Part shown: piece by piece, positions 56,406-64,000 of the stretch
How positions within the stretch are numbered: the stretch's first letter is position 1
Layout: each line of letters begins with the position of its first letter
Source of the DNA: Rhodopseudomonas julia
GTDB lineage: Bacteria; Pseudomonadota; Alphaproteobacteria; Rhizobiales; Afifellaceae
Length of the DNA stretch: 64,000 nt
Assembly: GCF_030813515.1 (NCBI RefSeq)
Contig: NZ_JAUSUK010000002.1
Coordinates: 1,364,001-1,428,000, forward strand
Direction of reading: 5' to 3'
Translations under genes and position numbers: made by a program
Notes under the pieces: model-generated
The model's database searches: none
Told to the model about the DNA's origin: nothing
Seen by the model: the letters and a program-made list of their open reading frames with translations, nothing else

Positions 56406-59400
56406 TTATTGAAGATCTACGTGAACCACCCCCGGTACTGCCTTGATTGCGCTCGCAACTTGTGGCGTGACCTGATACCTCCCAGGCAATCTGATCTCGA
56501 TTTCGCGGTTTTCATCTCGGCGCAAAAGCACCAACGAAACCTGTGACTGACCGGGTCCGTTCAGGCGGCTCGCCAAGCGTTCGACCGGATCGCTATCGTT
56601 CAAATAAACCGTGAGCGCCATACTGAGCTGCGCCGCCATTTCCTCAAGCGGCTCGACGCCGACGATGCGCACCCTGAGGTCGTCCGTCTCGTCTTCCATC
56701 TCGGCGGTCAGCCGGAACAGATATGAGCGTCCCGGCTCAAGCTTGTCACGCCATTCGAAAAGCTGCTCCTGATACAGCACCGCCTCGAACTGTCCCGAGG
56801 GATCAGACAGCGTCAGAATGCCTATGCGGCCACCGGAGCGCGTCCGCTTCTCCTGTTTGCGCACGACAGTCGAGGCGATCAGCCCGGCCTCGGCGCCCAG
56901 TCTTCGCACCTTATCGGCGAAATCCTTCCACGAGCTGCCCCCTTTCTTCCGCACGATGTCGGAGTAGGCATCGAGCGGATGCCCGGATAGATAGGCTCCG
57001 ACGGCCGCGAGCTCGCGCATCAGCTTTTCCGACTGCATCCACGGATCGGCAGGCAGAAGGTTGAGCTCAGGAGCATCGCTCGGCGCAGCAAAGAGATCGA
57101 CAACGCCCGCCTCCTGGCGCGCATGATGCTCGGTGCCGGAGCGCAGAAGCCGGCCGACATTGGCAAAGACGGTGGCGCGGTCCAGGCCGAGCGAATCAAA
57201 TGCGCCCGCCTGCGCCAGGCATTCCATGGCACGTCGGCCGATCACTCTCGGATCTGTGCGTGCCACGAAGTCGGCGAGATCGACAAACGGCCCATCACGC
57301 CGGGATTCGACGATATGCTCAACCGCGTGTTGGCCAACGCCCTTCAAGGCCGACAGCGCATAGACGATGGCGCCCTCCTCCACGTCGAAGAACGTGCCGG
57401 AGCGGTTGATATCGGGCGGAAGCACCTCGATGCCGAGGCGCTTTGCCTCCAGCCGAAATTCGTTGAGCTTGTCGGTGTTGCCCATGTCGAGCGTCATCGA
57501 CGCGGCGAGGAACTCGGCCGGATGATTGGCCTTCAAAAAGGCGGTCTGATAGGCGACCAGCGCATAGGCCGCCGCGTGCGATTTGTTGAAACCGTAGCTT
57601 GCGAACTTCGCCACGAGGTCGAAGACCATGGCAGCATCGGCGGCTTTCACGCCATGCGCCTTGGCGCCTTCGACGAAACGCTCGCGCTGGGCGTCCATCT
57701 CCGCCTTGATCTTCTTGCCCATGGCGCGACGAAGAAGATCGGCTTCACCGAGCGAGTAGCCCGACAGGAGCTGGGCGATCTGCATCACCTGCTCCTGATA
57801 GATGATGACGCCGTAGGTCTCCTTCAGCGTCGGCTCGAGTTCGGGCAGGAGATAATCCGGCTCTTCCTCGCCGTGCTTGCGCCTGTTGTAGGTCGGGATG
57901 TTGTCCATCGGTCCCGGCCGGTAGAGCGCGACGAGAGCGATGATGTCCTCGAAACGGTCGGCGCGCATACCGACGAGCGCGCGGCGCATGCCTTGGCTTT
58001 CCAGCTGGAACACGCCCACTGTCTCGCCGCGCGCCAGCATGGCAAAGGTCGTCGGATCGTCGAGGGGCAAGGCCGCAAGATCGCAATCGATCTCTCTTTT
58101 GCGCAAGAGGCGGACCGCTTTGTCGAGCACGGTCAGAGTCTTGAGGCCAAGAAAGTCGAATTTGACGAGACCGGCCTGCTCCACCCATTTCATGTTGAAC
58201 TGGGTGACGGGCAGATTTGAGCGCGGGTCACGGTAAAGCGGCACCAGCTCCTCAAGCCGGCGGTCACCAATGACGATACCCGCAGCATGCGTCGAGGCGT
58301 GGCGATAAAGCCCCTCAAGCCGTGTAGCTATATCGATGAGACGACCGACCACGGGCTCGCGCTCGATCTCTTCCTGGAAGCGCGGCTCGTCGGCGACGGC
58401 CTGGGCCAGAGTGACCGGGTTCGACGGATCGGCCGGCACCAATTTGCAGAGCCGATCGACCTGACCGTAGGGCATCTCGAGCACGCGACCGACATCACGC
58501 AGGGCAGCGCGCGCCTGCAGCGTCCCGAAGGTGATGATCTGGGCCACCTGGGCCTTGCCGTAGCGCTCCTGGACGTAGGAGATGACCTCGTCGCGCCGCT
58601 CCTGACAGAAATCGACGTCAAAGTCCGGCATCGACACGCGCTCCGGATTGAGGAAGCGCTCGAAAAGAAGGTTGAAACGCAACGGATCGAGATCGGTAAT
58701 CGTCAGCGACCAGGCGACCACCGAACCCGCGCCCGAACCACGGCCGGGCCCAACCGGGATGCCGTGTTCCTTCGCCCATTTGATGAAGTCGGAAACGATC
58801 AGGAAGTAGCCCGGGAACTTCATCTTCTCGATGATGCCGAGCTCGAAACTCAAACGTTTCTCGTAATCCTCCACGCTGAGGCCCGGCGCGCAGCCATGTT
58901 TGGCGAGACGCATTTTCAGCCCAGCCTCCGCCTGCTCGCGCAGTTCGGCGGCCTCATGTGCTTCCGCCGTCTCGGAATCGGCCGCCATCCCTCCGACGAA
59001 ACGCGGCAGGATCGGCCGGCGCGTCTTCGGCCGCATCTGGCAGCGGACGGCAATCTCGACGGTGTTTTCTATCGCCTCGGGCAGATCGGCGAATTTTTCC
59101 GCCATCGCCTCGGCCGACAAGAAGCCATGCTGGCGCGTGAGCTGCCTGCGATCATCTTCAGAGACGACGCGGCCTTCAGCGACCGCGAGGAGCGCATCAT
59201 GCGATTCGTAATCGTCCTCGGTTGCGAAGAACGGTTCATTCGTCGCGACGATCGGCACGTCGCGCGCATAGGCAAGGTCCAGAACACCCGCTTCAGCAGA
59301 CATCTCGATCTGCATTCCGTGGCGCTCGATCGCCACGTAAAGCCTGTCCTGAAAAATCGTCTGAAGCGTCGTCAGGCGTCCCGCGGCATCCTCCGGGCGA

Positions 59401-59861
59401 TTGCCGAAGATGGACGGATAGAGCACTCCGTCATGACCGCCCGTCATCGCCAGAAGCCCTTCGCCATACGCCTGCAAAAGCGGCGCCGTCAGCGGCAAGC
59501 CGGCCGAATCTTCGCCGAGATAATAGGCGGTGACGAGGTGGACGAGGTTCTGCCAGCCGGTTTCGTTGGCGCAGAGCAAAAAGAGATGCTCCCGCCCGGC
59601 GGCTCGGAAGTGCGGGTCGGCGCGGCGCTCCACATTCTCCGACAAGGCCACGGGCAATTTGCAGCCGATGAGCGGCTGGATCCCAGAGCCTGAGGCTTTT
59701 TGAGAAAATTCCAACGCGCCAAAGAGATTGGCCGAATCGGTCACGCCCACTGCGGGCATGCCCGCGCTCTTGGCGAGCTTGATGAGCTTTGCGACCGGGA
59801 GAGCGCCCTCCAGCAGCGAAAAGGCCGAATGACAATTGAGATGGATGAAATGCGGTGCCAA
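56406..59861 (-). CDS. dnaE: DNA polymerase III subunit alpha (DnaE1)
   Basis: DnaE is the replicative polymerase subunit. The 1151-residue C-family polymerase has an N-terminal PHP domain ('FIHLNCHSAFSLLEGALPVAKLIKLAKSAGMPAVGVTDSANLFGALEF'), the catalytic palm with 'SMPDFDVDFCQERRDEVISYVQERYG' (about 405-430), 'RPGPMDNIPTYNRRKHGEE', a helix-hairpin-helix region and a C-terminal OB fold. Length and N-terminus fit replicative DnaE1 rather than error-prone DnaE2. It starts with TTG at 59861, supported by AGAGGAG 7 nt upstream. lolD-lolC-proS lie upstream on the same strand, as usual. Confidence 0.97.
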   Translation of the reverse strand: MAPHFIHLNCHSAFSLLEGALPVAKLIKLAKSAGMPAVGVTDSANLFGALEFSQKASGSGIQPLIGCKLPVALSENVERRADPHFRAAGREHLFLLCANETGWQNLVHLVTAYYLGEDSAGLPLTAPLLQAYGEGLLAMTGGHDGVLYPSIFGNRPEDAAGRLTTLQTIFQDRLYVAIERHGMQIEMSAEAGVLDLAYARDVPIVATNEPFFATEDDYESHDALLAVAEGRVVSEDDRRQLTRQHGFLSAEAMAEKFADLPEAIENTVEIAVRCQMRPKTRRPILPRFVGGMAADSETAEAHEAAELREQAEAGLKMRLAKHGCAPGLSVEDYEKRLSFELGIIEKMKFPGYFLIVSDFIKWAKEHGIPVGPGRGSGAGSVVAWSLTITDLDPLRFNLLFERFLNPERVSMPDFDVDFCQERRDEVISYVQERYGKAQVAQIITFGTLQARAALRDVGRVLEMPYGQVDRLCKLVPADPSNPVTLAQAVADEPRFQEEIEREPVVGRLIDIATRLEGLYRHASTHAAGIVIGDRRLEELVPLYRDPRSNLPVTQFNMKWVEQAGLVKFDFLGLKTLTVLDKAVRLLRKREIDCDLAALPLDDPTTFAMLARGETVGVFQLESQGMRRALVGMRADRFEDIIALVALYRPGPMDNIPTYNRRKHGEEEPDYLLPELEPTLKETYGVIIYQEQVMQIAQLLSGYSLGEADLLRRAMGKKIKAEMDAQRERFVEGAKAHGVKAADAAMVFDLVAKFASYGFNKSHAAAYALVAYQTAFLKANHPAEFLAASMTLDMGNTDKLNEFRLEAKRLGIEVLPPDINRSGTFFDVEEGAIVYALSALKGVGQHAVEHIVESRRDGPFVDLADFVARTDPRVIGRRAMECLAQAGAFDSLGLDRATVFANVGRLLRSGTEHHARQEAGVVDLFAAPSDAPELNLLPADPWMQSEKLMRELAAVGAYLSGHPLDAYSDIVRKKGGSSWKDFADKVRRLGAEAGLIASTVVRKQEKRTRSGGRIGILTLSDPSGQFEAVLYQEQLFEWRDKLEPGRSYLFRLTAEMEDETDDLRVRIVGVEPLEEMAAQLSMALTVYLNDSDPVERLASRLNGPGQSQVSLVLLRRDENREIEIRLPGRYQVTPQVASAIKAVPGVVHVDLQ

Positions 59862-60068
59862 GGGTGAACTCCTCTACGCCACTTGTATCGCTGGTGACGA
59901 CCGAGCGACAGGCACGAGCGGCCCTCGTCCCCATTCATCTCTCTCAATGCCGGCGTCACGCCCCTCCCGCTGCGACGCCAAGTCAGGCACGCCGCGATGG
60001 TGCCGTCATGCATCCGTCGCCAAGCTGCGCTTCCTAAGAGACATACGAATCGCCCAAAGATCTCCGCC

Positions 60069-61253
60069 GTGCGCTCACCTTCCTTTGTGTCCCTATTCCC
60101 GGGCCTCCTCGTCTTCCTCGTCGCCGTCGCGGCGCCCGCTCCAGGCAGAGCCGCGGAGGCCGGCAGCCTGCCTTCGCCCGTCTTCCGTGGGGCCTTGACG
60201 TTGCCGCACAACCTGAAGGTCGAGGGCACGACTTTCGGAGGCATTTCCGGTCTCGACTATGATGCGGCCAGCGACACGTTTTATGCGCTCTCAGACGACC
60301 GCGCGCAGCGTGGACCGGCACGCTATTACAAGCTCCGCCTGACCCTCGACGCAGACGGCATCCACGGCGCCAACATCGCCTCCATGCATGTCCTCACGTC
60401 TCCGGACGGCGGCCAGTTCTCTGAAGGTGATATCGATCCGGAGGCTTTGAGGCTCGCGGCGTCCGGCAAGCATCTCTACTGGTCGAGCGAGAGCAACCAG
60501 GACGGCACTCCGGAGATCTTCGTTTCCAACCTCGACGGCAGCGCGAGCCGAGGGCTCTCCTTGCCAGACGCCTACTTGCCGAAAGCGCACGGCAGCCGCG
60601 GCGTGCGCCCCAATCTCGGCTTCGAGGCGATCGCCCTCTCCCCGGACAACAAGCGTCTTTACGCCATCACCGAAAACGCGCTCATCCAGGACGGCAGTCA
60701 GGCAACGCTTTACGCCGGAAGCCTGTCGCGCATCATCGTCTTCGACCTCACATCCGGTAAAGTCGTCGCCGAGTACATCTACGAAACCGATCCGATCTTC
60801 CGCGCCCCGGCATTTCCGCTCGGAGGCGCCGACAATGGCGTTTCAGAAGCGCTCGCGCTTGCCGACGGCCGCCTCCTCGTCATCGAACGCTCATATGCGG
60901 CCGGCGTCGGCAACCACATCGTCATCTATGTCGTCACGCTCGACAACGCGGACGACATTTCCGGTCTTGAAAGCATCGCGGATCGCGATGTCCGCACGGT
61001 TCGAAAGACGCCCTGGTTCATTCTCGACGAGGGAGCCTTCGGCCTCGACCTCGACAACATCGAGGCCGCAAGCTTTGGCCCGCAGATCGACGGCCACCCC
61101 TCGCTCGTCCTTGCCTCAGACGACAATTTCAACCCGCTCGGCCAGGTCACGCAATTCCTGCTCTTCACCCTGAGCGCAACGGCCCCCGCCTTCCCGGCCG
61201 GAGAGCCTTCAAGTGATCTGCCGGGATCTGAGCCTGCCCCAAGTCATCTCTGA
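60069..61253 (+). CDS. Esterase-like activity of phytase family protein, secreted
   Basis: This protein (394 residues from the chosen GTG) has an N-terminal signal peptide ('VSLFPGLLVFLVAVAAPAPGRAAEAG') and a beta-propeller-like body: 'FGGISGLDYDAASDTFYALSDDR', 'GDIDPEALRLAASGKHLYWSSESNQDGTPEIFVSNLDG', 'NLGFEAIALSPDNKRLYAITENALIQDG' and 'NIEAASFGPQIDGHPSLVLASDDNFN'. This matches the phytase-like (DUF4397-unrelated) esterase family of alphaproteobacteria; the true substrate is not known. An ATG at 59997 is also in frame but would put 24 extra basic residues before the signal peptide. Confidence 0.85.
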   Translation: MRSPSFVSLFPGLLVFLVAVAAPAPGRAAEAGSLPSPVFRGALTLPHNLKVEGTTFGGISGLDYDAASDTFYALSDDRAQRGPARYYKLRLTLDADGIHGANIASMHVLTSPDGGQFSEGDIDPEALRLAASGKHLYWSSESNQDGTPEIFVSNLDGSASRGLSLPDAYLPKAHGSRGVRPNLGFEAIALSPDNKRLYAITENALIQDGSQATLYAGSLSRIIVFDLTSGKVVAEYIYETDPIFRAPAFPLGGADNGVSEALALADGRLLVIERSYAAGVGNHIVIYVVTLDNADDISGLESIADRDVRTVRKTPWFILDEGAFGLDLDNIEAASFGPQIDGHPSLVLASDDNFNPLGQVTQFLLFTLSATAPAFPAGEPSSDLPGSEPAPSHL

Positions 61254-61358
61254 GCTAAGCCCAACCCGGCATCACCGACTGATCGGTCATCGTGAGCGAC
61301 CAAGACTTCCGCCCAGCGGTTCCGGCGAACGAACCGCGACGCCCGCTCGGACAAGGCC

Positions 61359-61457
61359 TCAAAGGGGAGCGAACAACCCAAGGCTCAGGACATATAGAGA
61401 GGCCGTCAGCACGACCGTTGCAGCGAAAGACAGAAGCTCAGAAGCGAACATATTCAT
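61359..61457 (-). CDS. Candidate 32-residue single-span membrane peptide
   Basis: This short frame encodes 32 residues starting 'MNMFASELLSFAATVVLTAS' and continuing as one hydrophobic helix to a stop. An excellent ribosome-binding site, AGAGGGAG, lies 6 nt ahead of the ATG, and a consensus -35 box TTGACA lies 46-51 bp upstream. Its size and lack of charge suggest a small inner-membrane protein that could modulate a larger partner. I do not recognise the family, and coding status rests on the signals alone. Confidence 0.45.
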   Translation of the reverse strand: MNMFASELLSFAATVVLTASLYVLSLGLFAPL

Positions 61458-61870
61458 CGTATACTCCCTCTTTGTTCCCATCTTGTTCTGCTTTTTGATT
61501 TCTGTCAACCCTGCCGCCTCTGTTGCCCGATGAGGGCATCGCGGCTGTTTCGCGACTACGAGTTCGCGAGCCCCCCGATTTGCACAGGCGGAAAGACGAG
61601 GTTCTGACACGGGGGAGAGCCGGCTCCGCGGCAAAGACGCATCGCGGGTCGTCGCTGACCCGGGTCTACGGGCTCAGCGCCATCCAAAAGAAACCGACCA
61701 AGCAGAGCTTATGCCGAGCTGAAGACCGGCCGTGGACGCGTCCTGCCCGGCGCACGTGTTCAACCGGCCAGGTCGGGGGAAAGTTGTTTGGATCTCAGAT
61801 AGCGAGCGATGCGTGCAGCTGGAACGGTGCGGCGTCGTTCACCCATCCGTCCCAAAATTGTCGGACAAGC
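61458..61870. other. 413-bp region between lolD and the small peptide gene
   Basis: No conserved gene was recognised between the lolD stop and the small peptide. The only clear signals are those of the peptide gene near its lower end. The short frames here are Arg-rich or low-complexity and lack ribosome-binding sites. No hairpin with a U-tract was found after lolD. Confidence 0.4.
61480..61508 (-). promoter_or_regulatory. Possible promoter of the 32-residue peptide gene
   Basis: On the minus strand an exact -35 consensus TTGACA (61503-61508) is followed after 17 bp by CAAGAT (61480-61485), a weak -10 box. Transcription would begin only about 15-20 nt ahead of the start codon, just enough for the ribosome-binding site. 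Confidence 0.4.
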
Positions 61871-62572
61871 TCAATCGCTCTCGTACGGCACGATTTTGCC
61901 GTCTCTCAGCGTGACGGTGCGATCCATGCGCTTTGCCAGAGCGAGGTTGTGGGTCGCAACCAGCCCCGCCAGGCGCGTTTCGCGCACAAGCCGGGTCAAG
62001 GCATCAAACACATGGTCTGATGTCTTGGGGTCGAGATTGCCGGTTGGTTCGTCCGCCAGAAGGAGCCGGGGCGCATTGGCGAACGCGCGGGCAATCGCCA
62101 CGCGTTGCTGTTCGCCACCGGAAAGCTCCGCCGGGCGATGATCGGCACGGTGATCGACGCGCAAATAGGCCAGCAGCTGGCGCGCACGTTCCGTCGCTTC
62201 CTGACGGGAAAGGCCGGCGATCATTTGCGGGATGACGCAATTCTCGAGCGCGGAGAATTCCGGCAGGAGATGATGGAACTGGTAGACAAAACCGATGGTG
62301 CGTCGTCGCAAAGCCGTACGCTCGCCGTCATCGAGGCCAACGGTCGCCTCGCCGGCCACCCATACCTGCCCGTCATCCGGCTTCTCGAGAAGTCCGGCCA
62401 TATGCAGGAGCGTCGACTTGCCGGCCCCCGAGGGGGCGACGAGCGCAACGAGCTCGCCTGGAAAAAGCGTGAGATCCGCTCCTTGCAGGATCGGAAGGTC
62501 TCCGCTGCCGCTCTGATAGACGCGCACGACCTTCTCAAGGCTGAGCGCGGGGATGTCTGCCGTGTGGCTCAT
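61871..62572 (-). CDS. lolD: Lipoprotein-releasing ABC transporter ATP-binding protein LolD
   Basis: LolD powers extraction of lipoproteins from the inner membrane toward LolA. The 233-residue ATPase has Walker A in '[25 protein letters not shown]', the Q-loop '[18 protein letters not shown]', the signature '[18 protein letters not shown]' and Walker B '[15 protein letters not shown]'. It overlaps lolC by 4 bp. MacB-type ATPases are close relatives, but the adjacent LolC-like permease supports the Lol assignment. Confidence 0.95.
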   Translation of the reverse strand: MSHTADIPALSLEKVVRVYQSGSGDLPILQGADLTLFPGELVALVAPSGAGKSTLLHMAGLLEKPDDGQVWVAGEATVGLDDGERTALRRRTIGFVYQFHHLLPEFSALENCVIPQMIAGLSRQEATERARQLLAYLRVDHRADHRPAELSGGEQQRVAIARAFANAPRLLLADEPTGNLDPKTSDHVFDALTRLVRETRLAGLVATHNLALAKRMDRTVTLRDGKIVPYESD

Positions 62573-63906
62573 TCGTAGCGCAATGCCTCAACAGGATCGA
62601 GCTTGGCTGCGCGCCAGGCGGGATAGAGCGTGGCGAGGAAGGAGAGAATGATCGCCATCACCATGATCGACAGCGTCTCTCCCACGTCCATATCGGCGGG
62701 CAGACGGCTCAAATAATAGAGCTCCGGTGAGAACACTTCGGTGCGCGTGATCCAGGTCACGAACTCGCGCAGGGTCTCGATGTTGGCGCAGACGAGCGCA
62801 CCGAGAGCCACGCCGACGAGCGTGCCGACGACGCCGATGCTTGCTCCCGTGATGAAGAAGATCCGCAGGATCGCTCCTCGCGTTGCCCCCATCGTGCGCA
62901 GGATCGCGATATCGTGACCCTTGTCCTTCACCAGCATGATCAGGCCGGAGATGATGTTGAGGGCCGCAACGAGCACGATCAGCGTCAGGATGATGAACAT
63001 CACGTTGCGTTCGACCTCGAGGGCGGAGAAGAACGTGACGTTGCGCTGGCGCCAATCGGATGAATAGACGGGCCGGCCCGCAGCCTCTTCGACCTTGCCG
63101 CGCATGGCCTCAACATCGTCGGGATTGTCGAGATAGACCTCGATCGCACCGACCTCCTCGCCCTTGTTGAAGTAGGCCTGGGCCTCTTCGAGAGGCATGA
63201 ACACGAAGGTGGAATCGTATTCCGACATGCCGATCTCAAAGATCGCAACGATCGGATAGGCTTTGACCCGTGGCGCCACGCCCATCGGTGTGACGGCCCC
63301 ACGTGGACTGACCAGGGTGATGTTGTCGCCAACAAAAAGGCCGAGAGACTGGGCAAGCCGGCTGCCGACGGCGACGCCCCCCGCCGTATCGAAATCGGCA
63401 ATCCCGCCGCCTTCTTGAATGTTGCCGGCAATGCCTGGGACTTTTTCGAGATCCGCGCCTCGGATGCCGCGCACCAGCACGCCGGAGCCGCCGCTCGTTG
63501 CCCCAGATGCGAGCGCCTGGCCCTCCACGAGAGGGATCGCCGCGCGCACGCCCGGCACAGCGGTCACACGTTTGGCGACCGCGTCATAGTCGGTCAAAGG
63601 CGTGTCGATCGGCTGCAGAATGAGATGGCCGTTGATGCCGAGGATCTTGTCGAGAAGCTCGGCGCGAAAGCCGTTCATCACGGCCATCACGATCACGAGC
63701 GTCGCGACACCCAGGCAGATGCCGAGAAAAGAGAAGCCAGCAATGACGGAAATGAACGCCTCTTTGCGCCGCGGCCGAAGGTAGCGCAGCGCCAGCATCC
63801 ATTCATACGCCGAAAAAGGCCGCGTTGCGGCGCCCGACGCGCTGCCGCGTTTGCCTGCCGATTCGCCGGCGACCTCTGCCTCCCCCTTTGCGGCTTTTTC
63901 CACCAA
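62569..63906 (-). CDS. lolC: Lipoprotein-releasing ABC transporter permease LolC/LolE
   Basis: This 445-residue permease has the Lol layout: an N-terminal helix ('[45 protein letters not shown]'), a large periplasmic domain (about 80-290), and three C-terminal helices ('[55 protein letters not shown]'). Only one permease gene is present, so it may act as a homodimer or as LolC/E combined. The frame opens with TTG (63906) directly followed by GTG (63903); AAGG of the proS 3' end precedes both. The start lies 2 bp after the proS stop. Confidence 0.95.
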   Translation of the reverse strand: MVEKAAKGEAEVAGESAGKRGSASGAATRPFSAYEWMLALRYLRPRRKEAFISVIAGFSFLGICLGVATLVIVMAVMNGFRAELLDKILGINGHLILQPIDTPLTDYDAVAKRVTAVPGVRAAIPLVEGQALASGATSGGSGVLVRGIRGADLEKVPGIAGNIQEGGGIADFDTAGGVAVGSRLAQSLGLFVGDNITLVSPRGAVTPMGVAPRVKAYPIVAIFEIGMSEYDSTFVFMPLEEAQAYFNKGEEVGAIEVYLDNPDDVEAMRGKVEEAAGRPVYSSDWRQRNVTFFSALEVERNVMFIILTLIVLVAALNIISGLIMLVKDKGHDIAILRTMGATRGAILRIFFITGASIGVVGTLVGVALGALVCANIETLREFVTWITRTEVFSPELYYLSRLPADMDVGETLSIMVMAIILSFLATLYPAWRAAKLDPVEALRYE

Positions 63907-63908
63907 GC

Positions 63909-64000
63909 TCAGGCCTTCTCGTGCACGAGGCGATTGACCGCCTCATCGAGCGACAACGTCTCTTTGGCGCCCGTGGCGCGATCTTTGACCTCGACCTCGC
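63909..64000 (-). CDS. proS: Proline--tRNA ligase, 3' end only
   Basis: The last 29 codons of a gene that continues beyond the window read 'EVEVKDRATGAKETLSLDEA' and on to a TGA at 63909-63911. This matches the C-terminus of short-form ProS proteins of alphaproteobacteria ('VEVKDRxTGExxxLSLDEAVxxL'). The proS-lolC-lolD-dnaE order is common in Hyphomicrobiales and supports the call, but with so little sequence it remains provisional. Confidence 0.65.
   Translation of the reverse strand, partial: EVEVKDRATGAKETLSLDEAVNRLVHEKA

Noticed and set aside
58287-59693. A 468-codon frame opposite dnaE.
   Set aside because: It is antisense to well-conserved polymerase sequence, with no domain or ribosome-binding site.

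Overview
The window is a gene-dense, GC-rich chromosomal segment from an alphaproteobacterium, most likely of the order Hyphomicrobiales (Rhizobiales). Three things support this. The gene order matches that group: rpsB-tsf-pyrH-frr-uppS-cdsA-dxr-rseP-bamA-lpxD-fabZ-lpxA-lpxI-lpxB next to gltA-gltX-comEC-lexA, and ppiD-trpE-trpG-trpD-trpC-moaC-moeA. Several families are typical of it (LpxI, DUF1489, DUF2585, COG3146). The lexA promoter also carries a direct-repeat LexA box of the alphaproteobacterial GAAC-N7-GAAC type. The genus cannot be fixed from the sequence. No rRNA, tRNA, CRISPR array, insertion sequence, prophage or plasmid gene was recognised, so this looks like conserved core chromosome rather than a mobile region.

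Layout. 1-13.6 kb holds mixed housekeeping genes: a glycerophosphodiesterase, a COG3146 acyltransferase, a HIT protein, AzlCD, the ClpS-ClpA adaptor/unfoldase pair, a phasin, a penicillin-binding DD-carboxypeptidase with a SPOR domain, a membrane DnaJ protein, a VWA protein, panC, DUF1489, L-serine dehydratase and an orphan Flp-type pilin. 13.6-19.4 kb holds DUF2585 and the pyruvate dehydrogenase genes pdhA-pdhB-pdhC, with a Uma2-type nuclease-fold gene between pdhB and pdhC, then ftsB. 19.8-27.6 kb holds a methyltransferase, eno, a small exported protein, kdsA, a VOC protein, pyrG, secG and tpiA. 27.7-36.2 kb is a plus-strand run: ppiD, trpE, trpG, trpD, trpC, moaC, moeA, lexA. trpG-D-C-moaC-moeA are linked by 4-bp stop/start overlaps.

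36.3-56.2 kb holds comEC (minus), gltX and gltA (plus), and then a long minus-strand block. Read in transcription order the block is rpsB, tsf, pyrH, frr, uppS, cdsA, dxr, rseP, bamA, lpxD, fabZ, lpxA, lpxI, lpxB. It combines translation factors, isoprenoid and phospholipid precursors, and outer-membrane and lipid A assembly. 56.4-64 kb holds dnaE, a phytase-like secreted esterase gene on the opposite strand, a candidate 32-residue membrane peptide, lolD and lolC (lipoprotein release), and the 3' end of proS.

No novel multi-gene system is evident. The points most worth checking are smaller: the Uma2 gene inside the pdh genes; the helix-hairpin-helix tail on ribosomal protein S2; a terminator hairpin and a short Trp-containing reading frame ahead of ppiD-trpE; dyads upstream of the phasin and the carboxypeptidase; the LexA boxes; an orphan Flp pilin; and the 32-residue membrane peptide with an excellent ribosome-binding site.
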